In this document: positions 9,627 through 17,079 of the stretch, piece after piece
Layout of the letters: each line of letters begins with the position of its first letter
How positions within the stretch are numbered: position 1 is the stretch's first letter
Assembly (NCBI RefSeq): GCF_025717675.1
Contig: NZ_JAJIRT010000005.1
Span: 248,001-312,000, forward strand
DNA length: 64,000 nucleotides
From: Paucibacter sp. DJ2R-2
GTDB taxonomy: Bacteria; Pseudomonadota; Gammaproteobacteria; Burkholderiales; Burkholderiaceae_C
Reading direction: 5' to 3'
Program-made: the position numbers and the translations under genes
Notes under the pieces: generated by a model
Seen by the model: the letters and a program-made list of their open reading frames with translations, nothing else
Databases searched by the model: none
What the model was told of the DNA's origin: nothing

Positions 9627-10466
9627 ATGGCCCCCTATTCATCCACATCCATTTCCGCACCGGAAACGCCCCTGATCGAATTGCGTGATGTCAGCTGCGG
9701 TTACGGCGACCGGGTGATTCTGGAACGCGTGAATCTGCGCATCCCGCGCGGCAAGGTGCTGGCCCTGATCGGCACCAGCGGTGGTGGCAAGACCACGGTG
9801 CTGCGCTTGCTGGGCCGGCAGATCAAGCCGATTTCCGGTCAGGTGCTGTTCGACGGTGTGGATTTGGCTGGGTTGAATCTCGATGAGCTCTATGCCGTTC
9901 GTCGGCGCATGGGCATGTTGTTCCAGTTTGGAGCCTTGTTCACCGATCTGACGGTGTTCGAAAACGTGGCCTTCCCGCTGCGCGAGCACACCCGCTTGCC
10001 TGAGGCCATGATCCGAGATCTGGTGCTGATGAAGCTCAATGCCGTCGGCCTGCGTGGTGCGCGTGATTTGCTGCCGTCCGAGATTTCCGGCGGCATGGCG
10101 CGCCGTGTGGCCTTGGCGCGAGCCATTGCCCTGGACCCGGATTTGGTGCTCTATGACGAGCCCTTTGCCGGCCTGGACCCGATCTCGCTGGGTGTTGCGG
10201 CGCGCCTGATCCGCGATCTCAATGATGCTCTGGGCCTCAGCAGCATCATCGTCTCCCACGATTTGCATGAGACCTTTGCTATTGCTGACGAGGTGGCCAT
10301 GATCGCCAATGGTCGCGTGGTGGCTCAGGGCACTCCCGATGAGTTGCGCCACAGCAGCGACCCCTTGGTGCAGCAGTTCGTGGGCGCGCATGCCGATGGG
10401 CCGGTGCGCTTCCATCAACCGGCCTGCCCTGTGGCTGAGGACTTCGGCTTGGGGCTGGCGGCATGA
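9627..10466 (+). CDS. mlaF: Phospholipid transport ATPase MlaF
   Basis: MlaF is the cytoplasmic ATPase of the Mla system, which moves phospholipids between outer and inner membranes and keeps the outer leaflet asymmetric. The 279-residue protein has Walker A (GTSGGGKTT, about residues 49-57), an ABC signature (SEISGGMARRVALARA), Walker B (LVLYDEPFAGLDP) and the switch histidine (IIVSHD). The start at 9627 has GAGG just upstream. The frame is open back to 9426, but the extra residues look non-coding. The stop overlaps mlaE. Confidence 0.94.
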   Translation: MAPYSSTSISAPETPLIELRDVSCGYGDRVILERVNLRIPRGKVLALIGTSGGGKTTVLRLLGRQIKPISGQVLFDGVDLAGLNLDELYAVRRRMGMLFQFGALFTDLTVFENVAFPLREHTRLPEAMIRDLVLMKLNAVGLRGARDLLPSEISGGMARRVALARAIALDPDLVLYDEPFAGLDPISLGVAARLIRDLNDALGLSSIIVSHDLHETFAIADEVAMIANGRVVAQGTPDELRHSSDPLVQQFVGAHADGPVRFHQPACPVAEDFGLGLAA

Positions 10467-11245
10467 TGTTCAAGGTTTCGACCACCATCGGTCGCAGCTT
10501 GCGTCAGCAACTGCTTGATCTGGGCTCCAGCACCCGGCTGTTCTTGCAGCTGTTGGCTCGCTCCCCTGCAGCCCTGCTGCGTTTCTCGCTGGTGCGTGAG
10601 CAGGTCTACTTTCTGGGCAACCGATCGCTGTCCCTGATTGGTGTGTCGGGTCTGTTTGTTGGTTTCGTGCTGGCCTTGCAGGGCTATTACACGCTGCAGC
10701 GTTATGGCTCGGCCGAGGCCGTGGGCTTGCTGGTGGCGCTGAGCCTGGTTCGAGAGCTGGGCCCGGTGGTCGCGGCACTTCTGTTTGCCGGGCGCGCTGG
10801 TACCTCGCTGACGGCCGAAATCGGCTTGATGAAGGCGGGCGAACAGCTGACCGCCATGGAGATGATGGCCGTGGACCCGCTGACCCGGGTGCTGGCTCCG
10901 CGCTTCTGGGGCGGCTTCATCGCCATGCCTTTGCTGGCTGCATTGTTTTCTGCGATTGGCATCATCGGCGGCTGGTTGGTGGCCGTGCCCCTGATCGGCA
11001 TTGATGCCGGCGCCTTCTGGTCGCAGATGCAGGGTGGCGTCGACGTGTGGGCCGATGTGGGCAATGGCGTCGTCAAGAGCCTGGTTTTTGGTGTCACCGT
11101 GACCTTTGTGGCCTTGTTGCAGGGCTATGCCTGCAAGCCCACGCCCGACGGCGTGGCACAGGCAACCACGCGCACGGTGGTGATGTCGTCGTTGGCGGTC
11201 CTGGCACTGGACTTTGTGCTGACCGCGATGATGTTCTCGATTTGA
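10463..11245 (+). CDS. mlaE: Phospholipid transport permease MlaE
   Basis: MlaE is the inner-membrane permease of the Mla transporter and binds MlaF and MlaD. The 260-residue protein has the family's hydrophobic segments and the conserved stretches SLVRELGPVVAALLFAGRAG and EIGLMKAGEQLTAMEMM. The ATG overlaps the mlaF stop (ATGA), so the two are translationally coupled. Confidence 0.95.
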   Translation: MMFKVSTTIGRSLRQQLLDLGSSTRLFLQLLARSPAALLRFSLVREQVYFLGNRSLSLIGVSGLFVGFVLALQGYYTLQRYGSAEAVGLLVALSLVRELGPVVAALLFAGRAGTSLTAEIGLMKAGEQLTAMEMMAVDPLTRVLAPRFWGGFIAMPLLAALFSAIGIIGGWLVAVPLIGIDAGAFWSQMQGGVDVWADVGNGVVKSLVFGVTVTFVALLQGYACKPTPDGVAQATTRTVVMSSLAVLALDFVLTAMMFSI

Positions 11246-11261
11246 TTTGTAGGGGTAGAGG

Positions 11262-11747
11262 ATGCAAGCCTCAAGGCATGATGCATGGGTGGGTTTCTTT
11301 GTGCTGCTGGGTGGAGCGGCCTTGCTGTTTCTGGCCCTCAAAGCCGGCAACCTGCTGAGCCTGAACTTTGACGAGACCTACCAGGTCACGGCCAAGTTCG
11401 ACAATATTGGCGGTCTGAAGTCGCGCGCGGCGGTCAAGAGTGCGGGCGTGGTCATCGGTCGCGTCGAATCCATCACCTTCGACGACAAGAGCTTCCAGGC
11501 CAAGGTGGTCATGAAGCTCTACAAGAACGTCGCGTTCCCCAAGGACAGCTCGGCCAAGATCCTGACGGCTGGCCTGCTTGGTGAGCAGTACATCGGCCTG
11601 GAAGCCGGCGCCGACGAGAAGAACCTGGCCGCCGGTGACAACATCAGCCAGACCCAGTCGGCCGTGGTGCTGGAAAACCTGATCGGCCAGTTCCTCTACA
11701 ACAAGGCGGCAGATTCCGGCACGCCAGCCGGCGGAGCCAAGCCATGA
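11262..11747 (+). CDS. mlaD: MCE-domain lipid carrier MlaD
   Basis: MlaD is the membrane-anchored, periplasmic MCE protein whose hexamer forms the lipid channel on MlaFE. The 161-residue product has one N-terminal membrane helix (about 8-28) and a single MCE domain (about 38-120, with FDNIGGLKSRAAVKSAGVVIG). A C-terminal helix (VVLENLIGQFLY) would line the hexamer pore. It starts 16 bases after mlaE and overlaps mlaA by four bases. Confidence 0.94.
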   Translation: MQASRHDAWVGFFVLLGGAALLFLALKAGNLLSLNFDETYQVTAKFDNIGGLKSRAAVKSAGVVIGRVESITFDDKSFQAKVVMKLYKNVAFPKDSSAKILTAGLLGEQYIGLEAGADEKNLAAGDNISQTQSAVVLENLIGQFLYNKAADSGTPAGGAKP

Positions 11748-12511
11748 GCACATGGAGCCGCAGCCTGCGCCAACTGCTCCTGATCTTGGGCGTGGTCCTG
11801 CTCAGTGGTTGTGCCAGTCTGCGCGGGCCCGGTGCACCGGGGCAGAAGCTCGATCCTTGGGAAAGCTGGAATCGCAAGGTCTTCAACTTCAACGAGGCGC
11901 TGGATACCAGCGTGCTCAAACCCGTGGCCACGCTCTACAGCGAGGTGGTGCCGGCGCCGGTCCGCCAAGCCGCCGATAACTTCTTCAACAATGTGGCCGA
12001 CGCCTGGTCCGCGGTGAACTTGCTCTTGCAGGGGCGCTTCAAGGCCAGCGTGGAGCAAGGCATGCGCTTTGCCGTCAACTCGACCCTGGGTTTCGCCGGC
12101 CTGCTCGATATCTCTACCGAAGTCGGCTTGGAGCGCAAGAGCGAGGACCTGGGCAAGACATTCGGGGTCTGGGGTACGGGCACGGGGGCCTACATCGTCT
12201 GGCCTTTGTTTGGCCCGTCGTCCGTGCGTGACACCCTGGCCCTGCCTTTCGACCGCATTGCCACTTCGCCAACCCTGGTGGTCAAGGATGGCTACAGCAA
12301 GACTGCGCTCGGTGCCCTGCAGCTGATCAATGCCCGTGCCAACTTCCTGCGTGCGGGTGAGATGCTCGACGGCATCGCCCTGGACAAATACACCTTCATC
12401 CGCGACGCGTACTTGCAGCGTCGCGGCAGTTTCGGCAACGACGACGAGTACGAGGTGCTGACACCCGAGCCAGTCGGAGCGCCCGCATCCAGCCCGCAGG
12501 CCGGGCCTTGA
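11744..12511 (+). CDS. mlaA: Outer-membrane lipoprotein MlaA (VacJ)
   Basis: MlaA is the outer-membrane component that removes mislocalised phospholipids from the outer leaflet and hands them to MlaC. The 255-residue lipoprotein has a signal peptide with lipobox LLSGC (about 19-23), the start of the VacJ domain at DPWESWNRKVFNFNEALD and the conserved WPLFGPSSVRDT. In E. coli this gene is separate from the mla operon; here it lies between mlaD and mlaC and overlaps mlaD by four bases. Confidence 0.94.
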   Translation: MSTWSRSLRQLLLILGVVLLSGCASLRGPGAPGQKLDPWESWNRKVFNFNEALDTSVLKPVATLYSEVVPAPVRQAADNFFNNVADAWSAVNLLLQGRFKASVEQGMRFAVNSTLGFAGLLDISTEVGLERKSEDLGKTFGVWGTGTGAYIVWPLFGPSSVRDTLALPFDRIATSPTLVVKDGYSKTALGALQLINARANFLRAGEMLDGIALDKYTFIRDAYLQRRGSFGNDDEYEVLTPEPVGAPASSPQAGP

Positions 12512-12546
12512 TCGGCTCCGCGCCCCCGCTTCAAAGGAATGATGAA

Positions 12547-13191
12547 ATGAATGTTTTGCGACGTGTCCTGAATCGCGGCTTGCTGGCCGCTGCCTGTGTC
12601 CTCAGCCTGGGTCTGCCCCTGCAGCCCGCCCTGGCCGCAGACGCCAGCAGCCCCGATGGCTTGATCCGCCAGCTGTCCCTGGAAACCTTGGATTCGGTCA
12701 AGACCGACAAGGCCATCCAGGGCGGCGATTTGCAGAAGATCATCAGCCTGGTCGACGGCAAGGTCATGCCTCATGTCAATTTCCAGCGCATGACCTCTTC
12801 CGCGGTCGGTCGTTTCTGGCGCCAGGCCACCCCCGAACAGCAGCAGCGCCTGCAGGATGAGTTCAAGACCCTGCTGGTGCGCACCTATGCCGGCGCGCTG
12901 ACCCAAGTCAAGGACCAGACCATTGCCTTGCGGCCGCTGCGTGCTTCGCCCAGTGACACTGAGGTGGTGGTCAAGACCGAGATCCGCGGCAAGGGTGACC
13001 CGATTCAGCTCGACTACCGTCTGGAAAAGTCCGGTGCCGTCTGGAAGATTTATGACGTCAATGTGCTGGGCATCTGGTTGGCCGATCAGTACCGCAACAG
13101 CTTTTCGCAAGAGATCGGCGCCAATGGCATCGATGGCTTGATCAAGGTGCTGACCGAGCGCAACCAGAAGGCCGCGGGCGGCAAAGCCTGA
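12547..13191 (+). CDS. mlaC: Periplasmic phospholipid shuttle MlaC
   Basis: MlaC is the soluble periplasmic carrier between MlaA and MlaD. The 214-residue protein has a Sec signal peptide (cut near LQPALAAD) and the Tgt2/MlaC fold signature MTSSAVGRFWRQATPEQQ and YDVNVLGIWLADQYR. The ATG at 12547 has AAAGGA eight bases upstream. A TTG 39 bases earlier is possible, but it would put a non-signal stretch before the leader. Confidence 0.94.
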   Translation: MNVLRRVLNRGLLAAACVLSLGLPLQPALAADASSPDGLIRQLSLETLDSVKTDKAIQGGDLQKIISLVDGKVMPHVNFQRMTSSAVGRFWRQATPEQQQRLQDEFKTLLVRTYAGALTQVKDQTIALRPLRASPSDTEVVVKTEIRGKGDPIQLDYRLEKSGAVWKIYDVNVLGIWLADQYRNSFSQEIGANGIDGLIKVLTERNQKAAGGKA

Positions 13192-13517
13192 TGAACAGCC
13201 CGGCAAGTCACTCCAGCATGCTGAAGCTGCCGGCGTCGGTGCGTCTGGATGAGGCCGGTCGTCTCTGGCCGGCACTCAATCAAAGCCTGCGTGCTGAATC
13301 GGCCCAGGTGCGCAGCGCGGCCGGCACGGAGCTGCATCTGAGCGCGGCCGAGCTGCAGCATTTTGATTCGGCGGTCTTGACGCTCCTGATCAGCGCCGGC
13401 CGCGTCTGTGCGGCCGAGGGGCTGCATCTGCGCGTGCACGAGGTGCCGCCCAAGCTGCAAGAGCTGGCGCGCGTCTACGGCGTCGCCGAACTGCTGTGGC
13501 CCGAGCTGCTCAGCTGA
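13191..13517 (+). CDS. mlaB: STAS-domain Mla component MlaB
   Basis: MlaB is a small cytoplasmic STAS protein that binds MlaF and is needed for assembly and activity of the inner-membrane complex. The 108-residue product is a single STAS domain, with the phospho-acceptor-type loop LQHFDSAVLTLLISAGR. Its ATG shares one base with the mlaC stop (TGATG). It closes the six-gene mla operon and overlaps the convergent hexR gene by eight bases; no terminator is visible between them. Confidence 0.88.
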   Translation: MNSPASHSSMLKLPASVRLDEAGRLWPALNQSLRAESAQVRSAAGTELHLSAAELQHFDSAVLTLLISAGRVCAAEGLHLRVHEVPPKLQELARVYGVAELLWPELLS

Positions 13518-14376
13518 TATAGCGCTTGCCGCGCAGGTTGCGCTTGATTTCCTGCAGCATCGGCCGCAGATCGGCGCCGAGGCGCAGGGCCACGCCGGTG
13601 GTCAAGATGTCCACGGCGGTCAGGTGCAGCAGGCGCGACACCATGGGACTGTAACGGTCATAGTCCTCGGGGTGGTCGACTGCGAGCAAGACCTGGCCCG
13701 GGCTCAGGCCCAGCTGCGCCAGCGGTGAGCCGCTGGCTGTGATGATGATGATGGTCGCGCCCTTTTTGCGCGCGATCTCCGCCGCATCGAGCAGGTCGCG
13801 GCTGCGGCCGGAATTGCTGATGATGACCGCGCAGTCGCCCGGCTGCAGCATGGTCGCACTCATCAGCTGCACATGGCCGTCGCTGCAGGCGGCGGTATTG
13901 ATGCCGAGTCGGAAGAACTTGTGCTGCGCATCCTGCGCCACGATGCCCGAGTTGCCGACGCCGTAGAACTCGATGCGCCGATGGCTCCGTGCGGCTTCGG
14001 CCAGCGCATTGATCGCGCACTCGAAGGCATGGCTGGCCGCGTCATTGCGGTAGTGCAGCAGGGCGGCGACCGCGTTGTCCACGACCTTGACGATCAGGTC
14101 GGCCGGCTTTTCATCCTCGTCCACTGCGCGGTGCACAAAGGGCACACCTTCGTTGACGCTGCCGGCCAGCTTGCGCTTGAAGTCGGTCAGGCCGTCATAG
14201 CCGACGCTGCGGCAAAAGCGCACCACGGTCGGCTTGGACACATGGGCCCGGTCGGCCAGTTCGCTGACCGGCAGATTGGCAAAGGCCCGCGCGTCACTGA
14301 GCAGCAGCTTGGCCACGCGCTGTTCTGCCGGTGGCAAGGCCGGCAGAGCGGCCTTGACGCGTTCGAGGATGCTCAT
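13510..14376 (-). CDS. hexR: HexR-like RpiR-family transcription regulator
   Basis: HexR regulators sense ketodeoxyphosphogluconate and control glucose-6-phosphate dehydrogenase and other sugar catabolic genes. The 288-residue protein has an N-terminal RpiR helix-turn-helix (about 35-60, ADRAHVSKPTVVRFCRSVGY) and a C-terminal SIS sugar-phosphate domain (about 125-255, with YGVGNSGIVAQDAQHKF and IISNSGRSRDLLDAAE). It lies 82 bases after zwf on the same strand, and zwf-tal-pgi is its expected regulon. The frame runs upstream into zwf, but MSILERVKAALP is the family's usual start. Confidence 0.88.
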   Translation of the reverse strand: MSILERVKAALPALPPAEQRVAKLLLSDARAFANLPVSELADRAHVSKPTVVRFCRSVGYDGLTDFKRKLAGSVNEGVPFVHRAVDEDEKPADLIVKVVDNAVAALLHYRNDAASHAFECAINALAEAARSHRRIEFYGVGNSGIVAQDAQHKFFRLGINTAACSDGHVQLMSATMLQPGDCAVIISNSGRSRDLLDAAEIARKKGATIIIITASGSPLAQLGLSPGQVLLAVDHPEDYDRYSPMVSRLLHLTAVDILTTGVALRLGADLRPMLQEIKRNLRGKRYIS

Positions 14377-14378
14377 GT

Positions 14379-14458
14379 CTGCCCTCCTGCCGGGCCGCCC
14401 CAAAGGAGGGCAGCGCCCCCTCGGGGGGCAGCGAGCGGAGCGAGTCTGGGGACAGACA
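14379..14458. repeat. Zwf-hexR intergenic GC-rich hairpin repeat
   Basis: This spacer is nearly all inverted repeats. A perfect ten-base stem (CTGCCCTCCT at 14379-14388 with AGGAGGGCAG at 14404-14413) is followed by GCCCCC-TCG-GGGGGC (14415-14429) and GTCTG-GGGA-CAGAC further on. The CCCCCTCGGGGGGCAGCGAG motif resembles a short dispersed intergenic repeat I associate with Burkholderiales genomes; this is from memory and only one copy is in the window. Confidence 0.55.
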
Positions 14459-15904
14459 TCATGCTTCCTCGGACCAGTGGAAGCCGTCGCGCGCCACCAA
14501 GGCGCTGGCGGCGGCCGGGCCCCAGGAGCCCGCGGTGTAGGGGCGGGGGCCGGTGCTGTCCTGCTTCCAGGCGTCGAGTATGGGCTCAACCCAGCGCCAG
14601 GCCTGCTCTTGCTCATCGCTGCGCACGAACAGGTTCAGGCGGCCGGCGATGGCGTCCAGCAGCAGGCGCTCGTAGGCGCCGACCCGGTTGGTGGCGAAAG
14701 CCTTGTCGAAATCCAGGTCCAGGGACACCGGCGACAGGGCCTCGCCATGCGCGCCGCCCTTGGCGGCCAGCAATTGCAGCTCCAGGCCGTCTTCCGGTTG
14801 CAGCTTGATCACCAGGCGGTTGGCCTGGTTGGTGCCCGGGAAAATCGGGTGCGGCACGGGGCGGAAGTTGATGACGATTTGCGCGTCACGGGCCGCCAGG
14901 CGTTTGCCGGTGCGCAGGTAGAAGGGCACGCCGGCCCAGCGCCAGTTCTGCACCTCGGTGCGCAGGGCGACAAAGGTTTCGCAGTGGCTCTCGGCCGGCA
15001 CCTTGGCTTCGTCCAGGTAACCGGGTACGGCCACGCCGCCCACCGTGCCAGCGCGGTACTGGCCGCGCACCACATCGCGGGCCACGCTCTCTGGCGTGAA
15101 GGGCTTGAGCGAGCGCAGCACCTTGAGCTTTTCATCGCGGATGGCGTCGGCATCGTTGGTCGAGGGCGGCTCCATGGCGATCATGGTCAGCAGCTGCAGG
15201 GCATGGTTCTGGATCATGTCGCGCAGCGCGCCGGTGCCGTCGTAGAAGGCGCCTCGCGTGCCCACGCCCAGTTCTTCGGCCAGGGTGATCTGGATGTTGG
15301 CGATGCTCTCGCGGCGCCACAGCGGTTCGAACAAGGCGTTGCCGAAGCGCAGGGCCGAGAGGTTCTGCACCGAGGGCTTGCCCAGGTAATGGTCGATGCG
15401 GAAGGCCTGGCTTTCCTTGAAGACCGAGCGCACCACGGCGTTGATCTCTTGCGCGCTGGCCAGGTCGTGCCCCAGGGGTTTTTCGAGCACCACGCGCACA
15501 CGCTCGTGGTTCAGGCCGGCTTCGCCGAGCTGCTGGCAAATCTGGGTGAAGAGATGCGGGCTGGTGGCCAGGTAGAGCACCACAGTGTCGGCACTGCGCT
15601 CGTCCAGCCAGTCCTTGAGGCGCTGGTAGTGCTCGGGCTGGGACAGGTCCATGCGGCGGTAGTGCAGCAGGGCGGCGAAGCGTTCGAATTCTTCGTCGTT
15701 GGGGCGCTTGGAGCCGTCCACCTCGCGGAAGCGCTCCTTGAGCCATTCGCGGTAACGCTCGTCGCTCATCTCGTCACGGGCCACGGCCAGAATGCGGCCG
15801 CCGGCCGGCAGCTTGCCGTGGCGGAAGGCCTGGAACAGGGCGGGCATGAGCTTGCGCCAGGTCAGGTCGCCAGTGCCGCCGAAGAAAACGAGATCGAAAG
15901 ACAT
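14459..15904 (-). CDS. zwf: Glucose-6-phosphate dehydrogenase
   Basis: The enzyme oxidises glucose-6-phosphate to 6-phosphogluconolactone with NADP, the entry step of the Entner-Doudoroff and oxidative pentose phosphate routes. The 481-residue protein has the nucleotide-binding loop FFGGTGDLTWRKL at the start, EKPLGHDLASAQE and the active-site signature RIDHYLGKPSVQN. The start at 15904 gives the family N-terminus MSFDLVFFGG. An in-frame ATG at 15928 is possible; neither has a convincing ribosome-binding site. It is divergent from tal-pgi. Confidence 0.93.
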   Translation of the reverse strand: MSFDLVFFGGTGDLTWRKLMPALFQAFRHGKLPAGGRILAVARDEMSDERYREWLKERFREVDGSKRPNDEEFERFAALLHYRRMDLSQPEHYQRLKDWLDERSADTVVLYLATSPHLFTQICQQLGEAGLNHERVRVVLEKPLGHDLASAQEINAVVRSVFKESQAFRIDHYLGKPSVQNLSALRFGNALFEPLWRRESIANIQITLAEELGVGTRGAFYDGTGALRDMIQNHALQLLTMIAMEPPSTNDADAIRDEKLKVLRSLKPFTPESVARDVVRGQYRAGTVGGVAVPGYLDEAKVPAESHCETFVALRTEVQNWRWAGVPFYLRTGKRLAARDAQIVINFRPVPHPIFPGTNQANRLVIKLQPEDGLELQLLAAKGGAHGEALSPVSLDLDFDKAFATNRVGAYERLLLDAIAGRLNLFVRSDEQEQAWRWVEPILDAWKQDSTGPRPYTAGSWGPAAASALVARDGFHWSEEA

Positions 15905-15947
15905 GAAGTGGGCCCTGTTGCGGTTCATTGAAAAAATGAACCCTTGA

Positions 15948-15962
15948 TGTAACAAAGTTTCT
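15948..15962. promoter_or_regulatory. Candidate HexR operator in zwf/tal region
   Basis: TGTAACAAAGTTTCT is an imperfect palindrome (TGTAAC-AAA-GTTTCT) 44 bases upstream of the zwf start. Known proteobacterial HexR sites are similar AT-rich TGTA...TACA palindromes. A second inverted repeat, GAATTA (15964-15969) with TAATTC (15986-15991), lies next to it. The identity of the binding protein is inferred only from the adjacent hexR gene. Confidence 0.35.
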
Positions 15963-16090
15963 GGAATTATGATGCATGAGTTTCGTAATTCGGTCAATGC
16001 GGCCGGCCTTTTTTACGGTGCTCATGGGGGTTTGCTCCAAGAGACGGCTGTAACCCGGGCTCAGGCTTGCTGCGACAGGGACTGCGCGAG

Positions 16091-16122
16091 AGCGGTTCTA
16101 ATGGAGGTTTGAACCGCTTTTT
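16091..16122 (+). promoter_or_regulatory. Leader hairpin with U-run before tal
   Basis: AGCGGTTC (16091-16098) pairs perfectly with GAACCGCT (16111-16118), and TTTT follows at once. The U-run is followed directly by the tal ribosome-binding site (GGAG at 16123-16126) and GTG start (16133). It has the form of an intrinsic terminator placed in the tal leader, so it could attenuate tal-pgi or serve as an operator. Confidence 0.45.
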
Positions 16123-16132
16123 GGAGTGCCCC

Positions 16133-17077
16133 GTGAACCAGCTCGATCAACTCAAGTCCCTGACCACCGTCGTCGCCGACACCGGCAACTTTCTGCAGCT
16201 GGCCCAGTTCGCACCGCGCGACGCGACCACCAACCCCTCGCTGATCCTGAAAGCGGTGCAGTCGGCCGATTACGCGCCCCTGCTCAAGGACACCGTGGCC
16301 GCCCATCAAGGCAAGCCGCTGGACGAGATCGTCGACCAGGTGCTGGTGCGTTTCGGTCTGGAGATCCTCAAGGTCGTGCCGGGCCGCGTGTCGACCGAAG
16401 TCGATGCCCGTCTGAGCTTTGACCGCGCCGCCACCGTGGCCCGCGCGCGCCGCATCATGGCCTTGTACGAGGCCGCCGGCATCGGCCGCGAGCGTGTGCT
16501 GATCAAGATCGCCGCCACCTGGGAAGGCATCCAGGCCGCCGCCGAACTCGAGCGCGAAGGCATCCACTGCAATCTGACCCTGCTGTTCTCCTTCTGCCAG
16601 GCCGTGGCTTGCGGCTCCGCGGGCATCCAGCTGATCTCGCCCTTCGTCGGCCGCATTTACGACTGGTACAAGAAGAGCGCCGGTGCCGCTTGGGACGAAG
16701 CCGCCCAGGCTGGCGTCAACGATCCGGGCGTCAAGTCGGTCGCCCAGATCTACAACTACTTCAAGAAGCACGGCATCCGGACCGAGGTCATGGGTGCGAG
16801 CTTCCGCAATGTGGGCCAGATCCAGGCCCTGGCCGGCTGCGATCTGCTGACCATCAGCCCCGATCTGCTGAGCCAGCTCCAGGCCCTGGATGCGCCGCTG
16901 CCGCGCGCCCTGGATGCCGAAGCCGCGCGCGCCGCCGACATTGCCGCTGTTTCCTACGACGAAGCGGGTTTCCGCTTTGCCCTCAACCAGGATGCCATGG
17001 CCACCGAGAAGCTGGCCGAAGGCATCCGCCTGTTTGCCATTGACTCGGCCAAACTGGATCAGATGATCGCGAGTTGA
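16133..17077 (+). CDS. tal: Transaldolase
   Basis: Transaldolase moves a dihydroxyacetone unit between sugar phosphates in the non-oxidative pentose phosphate pathway. The 314-residue protein matches the TalB-type family, with the early motif [12 protein letters not shown] and the Schiff-base lysine in [13 protein letters not shown] (about K125). Translation starts at a GTG at 16133 with GGAG seven bases before it. The frame is open further upstream, but through the leader hairpin. pgi follows after two bases. Confidence 0.93.
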   Translation: MNQLDQLKSLTTVVADTGNFLQLAQFAPRDATTNPSLILKAVQSADYAPLLKDTVAAHQGKPLDEIVDQVLVRFGLEILKVVPGRVSTEVDARLSFDRAATVARARRIMALYEAAGIGRERVLIKIAATWEGIQAAAELEREGIHCNLTLLFSFCQAVACGSAGIQLISPFVGRIYDWYKKSAGAAWDEAAQAGVNDPGVKSVAQIYNYFKKHGIRTEVMGASFRNVGQIQALAGCDLLTISPDLLSQLQALDAPLPRALDAEAARAADIAAVSYDEAGFRFALNQDAMATEKLAEGIRLFAIDSAKLDQMIAS

Positions 17078-17079
17078 AG

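Noticed and set aside
14377-14616. An 80-codon N-terminal extension of hexR
   Set aside because: It runs across the hairpin spacer and into zwf out of frame; MSILERVKAALP is the family start.
15774-16040. A short open frame in the zwf/tal spacer
   Set aside because: Most of it overlaps zwf in another frame, and no ribosome-binding site or family match supports it.
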